From Lachnospiraceae bacterium (GTDB lineage Bacteria > Bacillota > Clostridia > Lachnospirales > Lachnospiraceae), in the NCBI GenBank assembly GCA_003447895.1, contig DLYC01000065.1, forward strand, positions 1-6,862: a DNA stretch of 6,862 nt, in the 5' to 3' direction. A model generated the notes under the pieces. The model was not told where the DNA came from and did no database searches. It saw only the letters and a list, made by a program, of their open reading frames with translations. Positions 4,961 through 6,862 of this stretch are shown here, in pieces. The position numbers and the translations under genes were made by a program. Each line of letters opens with the position of its first letter. Within the stretch, counting starts at the first letter, position 1.

Positions 4961-6862
4961 TCATCGCCTCAGGATCGCGCCTGCCAATGCGGGAATACTC
5001 ATAAGGATCAGCATGGTCCACAGAAGAATCCTGTCTCCGGCGCTGTCTCCGACTTTGGGCGAGCCTTTGTCCGTCTCTTCCTCGTCTTCCTCGGCCTTTT
5101 CGCTGTTTTCACCCGTCTTCTCTTCGCGGCCGGGATCCTCTGTCTTGTCCTCTTCCGGCTCTACGGACTCATGAGTCCCGTCCGGGTCCTTCTCCTCGTT
5201 TCCGCCATCCGCGGGCGTTTCCTCCTGTTCTTCCTCCTTGTCCTTCTCGGGATCTTTCTTTCCTTCGCCTTCTTCTTTCTCCGGGTCGTCCTCCCCGCCT
5301 TCCTCTTTCTCCGGGTCGTCTTCCCCGCCTTCCTCTTTCTCCTCCAGCGGGAATGTGCGCTCATCCGTGTAAACTTTTCCGCCGTAAGTTACCGACGCCG
5401 TGTACAGGGAATATCCCTCCTCCGGATAGTCCGTGACCGTCATGGTCGTATCCAGAGCATAGGCTTCGTCGCAGAGCAGGCAGGTAAGCGTCGCGGTGCA
5501 GGTCCTGTTGTCCAGGTCCCATTCCAGGACCGGCTCCTCCCCGGGGCTGTAGTGCGGCGCATGGGCATCTCCGGAAGAGAGCGCGACGGACTCCTCTGTA
5601 TAGACGTTTCTCGTATCCTCATCATAGCTGTAGAAAATGCTGCCGTCCATGAGGGAGTACGATCCGTCGTCATAGTCCTTCGAGCCGACCATGAAGAGCT
5701 TGTCGGGATAGCCCATGGTCCCGTCATCGCTGTTTGTCAGGTCCACCGCGTAGACCGTGCCGTCCCAGAGCTTTACCACGTTCCACATGTGCTTTACGCC
5801 CGATGTGCCGGACCCGAGATTTCCTGTCACGGTCATGCAGGAGATCTCCCTGTTCCAGGTTGTCAGGTCGCAGAGGTACTGGAAACTTTTGGCAAATCCC
5901 TCGCAGACCACCTTGGTCTCCGGGTTCCCGTCAAAAACATAGATCAGCTGATACGGGTCTCCGTAAGCGCTGTCATCGCCGGCCGCCTCATAATTGTAAG
6001 AAGCGAGCTCGAAGATCGCGTCTCTGTAAGCCGTAAGCTTCCCCCAGTCCGAAAGCTCCGCCGCCTGCGCGACGATTTCCTTCGCTTTGTCCACCGCGCT
6101 CTTCGCGGCCCCGGTCCTCTCTGTGTTCACAAGGCACAGCTTCTCGGCCTCTGTCTTTTGGCTCGCCTCCTCTGATTCCGGATCGCCCGCATAGTCCTTG
6201 GAGACCGGAAGATAGAGCCTGATCTTCGCATTGTCCAAAACGAGCTCTTCGCCCCCGTTCGCCGCCGTGTGGTCCTTCAGGCTGTGCAGGTAGTTCACTG
6301 TTTTGTCATACCAGTACAGCTCGTAGGGGCAGTTCACGATCAGGAAGTCCATTACCTTGGCGGCGCTCCAGCCTATGTTCTCATAGAGCGCCTGCCTCGC
6401 TTCGGCCGTCAGCGAATAGACCTTCCTGCCGGTGGAGGGCGAAACCGTCACCTTGAACAGGGTATCCACGCCCAGGTCCTCCGCCGTAAACCTCGTCTGT
6501 GTCAAAAGATCGCCGATCGGAACTTCCACGACCGAGGAATCTCTCGCGCCGTCCGCCACTTCCCGAATCTGGGCCAGGGCTCTTTCGTAAATCAGCGCAT
6601 TGAACCCGGTGAGCTTTCTCGTTGCCGCTTTGAGCTTTGGCCTGGGGGCTTCCTCCTTTTTCTCCGGTCCGCTCTGCACATTGCTCTGCGTATCGTTCTG
6701 CACATCGTCGAGCTTCTCTCTCTCGAGATATTCGGCGAGAAGATCGGCCTCATCGGCCATGCGGTCCTTGTAGATCGCGCCGGTCTCGACGGCTTCCTCC
6801 GCAGTGGCTTCCGCTGCGGTGGGCTCCGCTGTGGTGGTCTCTGCGTCGCTGTCCGCTGCGCC
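4961..6862 (-). CDS. Surface transglutaminase-like protein with acidic stalk and sortase-like tail (5' end outside window)
   Basis: At least 633 codons, open to the right edge, so the start and any signal peptide are not seen. The visible N-terminus is an Ala/Thr/Glu-rich linker. Around 5790-6000 lies a transglutaminase/protease-like core with a full triad: Cys (codon 5903-5905) in KVVCEGFAKSFQYLC, His (5789-5791) in VKHMWNVVKLWDG, and Asp (5741-5743) in YAVDLTNSDD. Next comes a 60-residue module (about 5350-5530) with Cys residues and TASVTYGGKVYTDERTF, a pattern common in clostridial surface proteins. Then follow about 100 very acidic residues with ten-residue repeats, an SPKVGD motif, a hydrophobic segment (ILLWTMLILMSIPALAGAIL) and a terminal RR. 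This tail has the layout of a sortase substrate, with Val where Thr is expected. It is probably cell-wall or membrane attached; the substrate (cross-linking or peptide cleavage) is unknown. A Met at 6758-6760 is internal, because the frame continues upstream without a stop. Confidence 0.9.
   Translation of the reverse strand, partial: GAADSDAETTTAEPTAAEATAEEAVETGAIYKDRMADEADLLAEYLEREKLDDVQNDTQSNVQSGPEKKEEAPRPKLKAATRKLTGFNALIYERALAQIREVADGARDSSVVEVPIGDLLTQTRFTAEDLGVDTLFKVTVSPSTGRKVYSLTAEARQALYENIGWSAAKVMDFLIVNCPYELYWYDKTVNYLHSLKDHTAANGGEELVLDNAKIRLYLPVSKDYAGDPESEEASQKTEAEKLCLVNTERTGAAKSAVDKAKEIVAQAAELSDWGKLTAYRDAIFELASYNYEAAGDDSAYGDPYQLIYVFDGNPETKVVCEGFAKSFQYLCDLTTWNREISCMTVTGNLGSGTSGVKHMWNVVKLWDGTVYAVDLTNSDDGTMGYPDKLFMVGSKDYDDGSYSLMDGSIFYSYDEDTRNVYTEESVALSSGDAHAPHYSPGEEPVLEWDLDNRTCTATLTCLLCDEAYALDTTMTVTDYPEEGYSLYTASVTYGGKVYTDERTFPLEEKEEGGEDDPEKEEGGEDDPEKEEGEGKKDPEKDKEEEQEETPADGGNEEKDPDGTHESVEPEEDKTEDPGREEKTGENSEKAEEDEEETDKGSPKVGDSAGDRILLWTMLILMSIPALAGAILRR
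5271..5340 (-). repeat. 30-bp tandem repeat encoding the acidic stalk
   Basis: Two full 30-bp units (5281-5310 and 5311-5340) differ by a single base and are flanked by a partial copy at 5271-5280. Each encodes ten residues of the form EEGGEDDPEK on the minus strand. The surrounding 300 bp (about 5050-5350) is also low-complexity and strongly acidic, typical of a wall-spanning spacer whose length can vary by repeat slippage. Confidence 0.92.

Noticed and set aside
4856..6175. Long plus-strand open frame (439 codons) opposite the transglutaminase-like gene
   Set aside because: It is the antisense of a gene with a clear catalytic triad; its Leu/Phe-rich stretches are simply the reverse of the acidic Glu/Lys-rich stalk.

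Overview
The window looks like a chromosomal piece of a Gram-positive anaerobe of the Clostridia, most likely a G+C-rich member of the Lachnospiraceae. The evidence is near-consensus sigma-A promoters, strong GGAGG ribosome binding sites, a clostridial-type surface transglutaminase-like protein with a sortase-like tail, and WYL and XRE-type regulators. This assignment is inferred from family resemblance, not from a marker gene. There are no RNA genes, insertion sequences or CRISPR arrays.

Left part (1-1805), all on the minus strand and read right to left. A promoter at about 1774-1805 drives a membrane-anchored acylphosphatase (1175-1735), a Nudix hydrolase (623-1108) and the N-terminal 180 residues of an aldo/keto reductase (1-542, running off the left edge, GTG start). 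The gaps are short (66 and 80 bp) with no obvious terminator, so these three probably form an operon. All three are small metabolic or clean-up enzymes; a common pathway is not evident.

Middle (1811-4849). A WYL-domain transcriptional regulator on the minus strand (1901-2872) ends at a clear rho-independent terminator (1811-1846). It is divergent from a 595-residue plus-strand protein (3062-4849). That protein has an N-terminal XRE/Cro-like helix-turn-helix, a three-copy 36-bp tandem repeat and a long C-terminal region I do not recognise. The shared intergenic region (2873-3061) holds a perfect TTGACA/17/TATAAT promoter for the WYL gene and a plausible promoter for the plus gene. Each is overlapped or closely followed by one copy of a near-palindromic 13-mer (AARTG-N3-CAYTT). 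This is a good candidate for a mutually or self-regulated switch and is the most interesting part of the window.

Right part (4850-6862). A long, nearly perfect inverted repeat (4853-4921) separates the plus gene from a convergent minus-strand gene (4961-6862, 5' end beyond the right edge). That gene encodes a surface protein with a transglutaminase-like Cys/His/Asp domain, a highly acidic repetitive stalk, an SPKVGD sorting-like motif and a C-terminal membrane segment. The hairpin probably terminates transcription from both sides.
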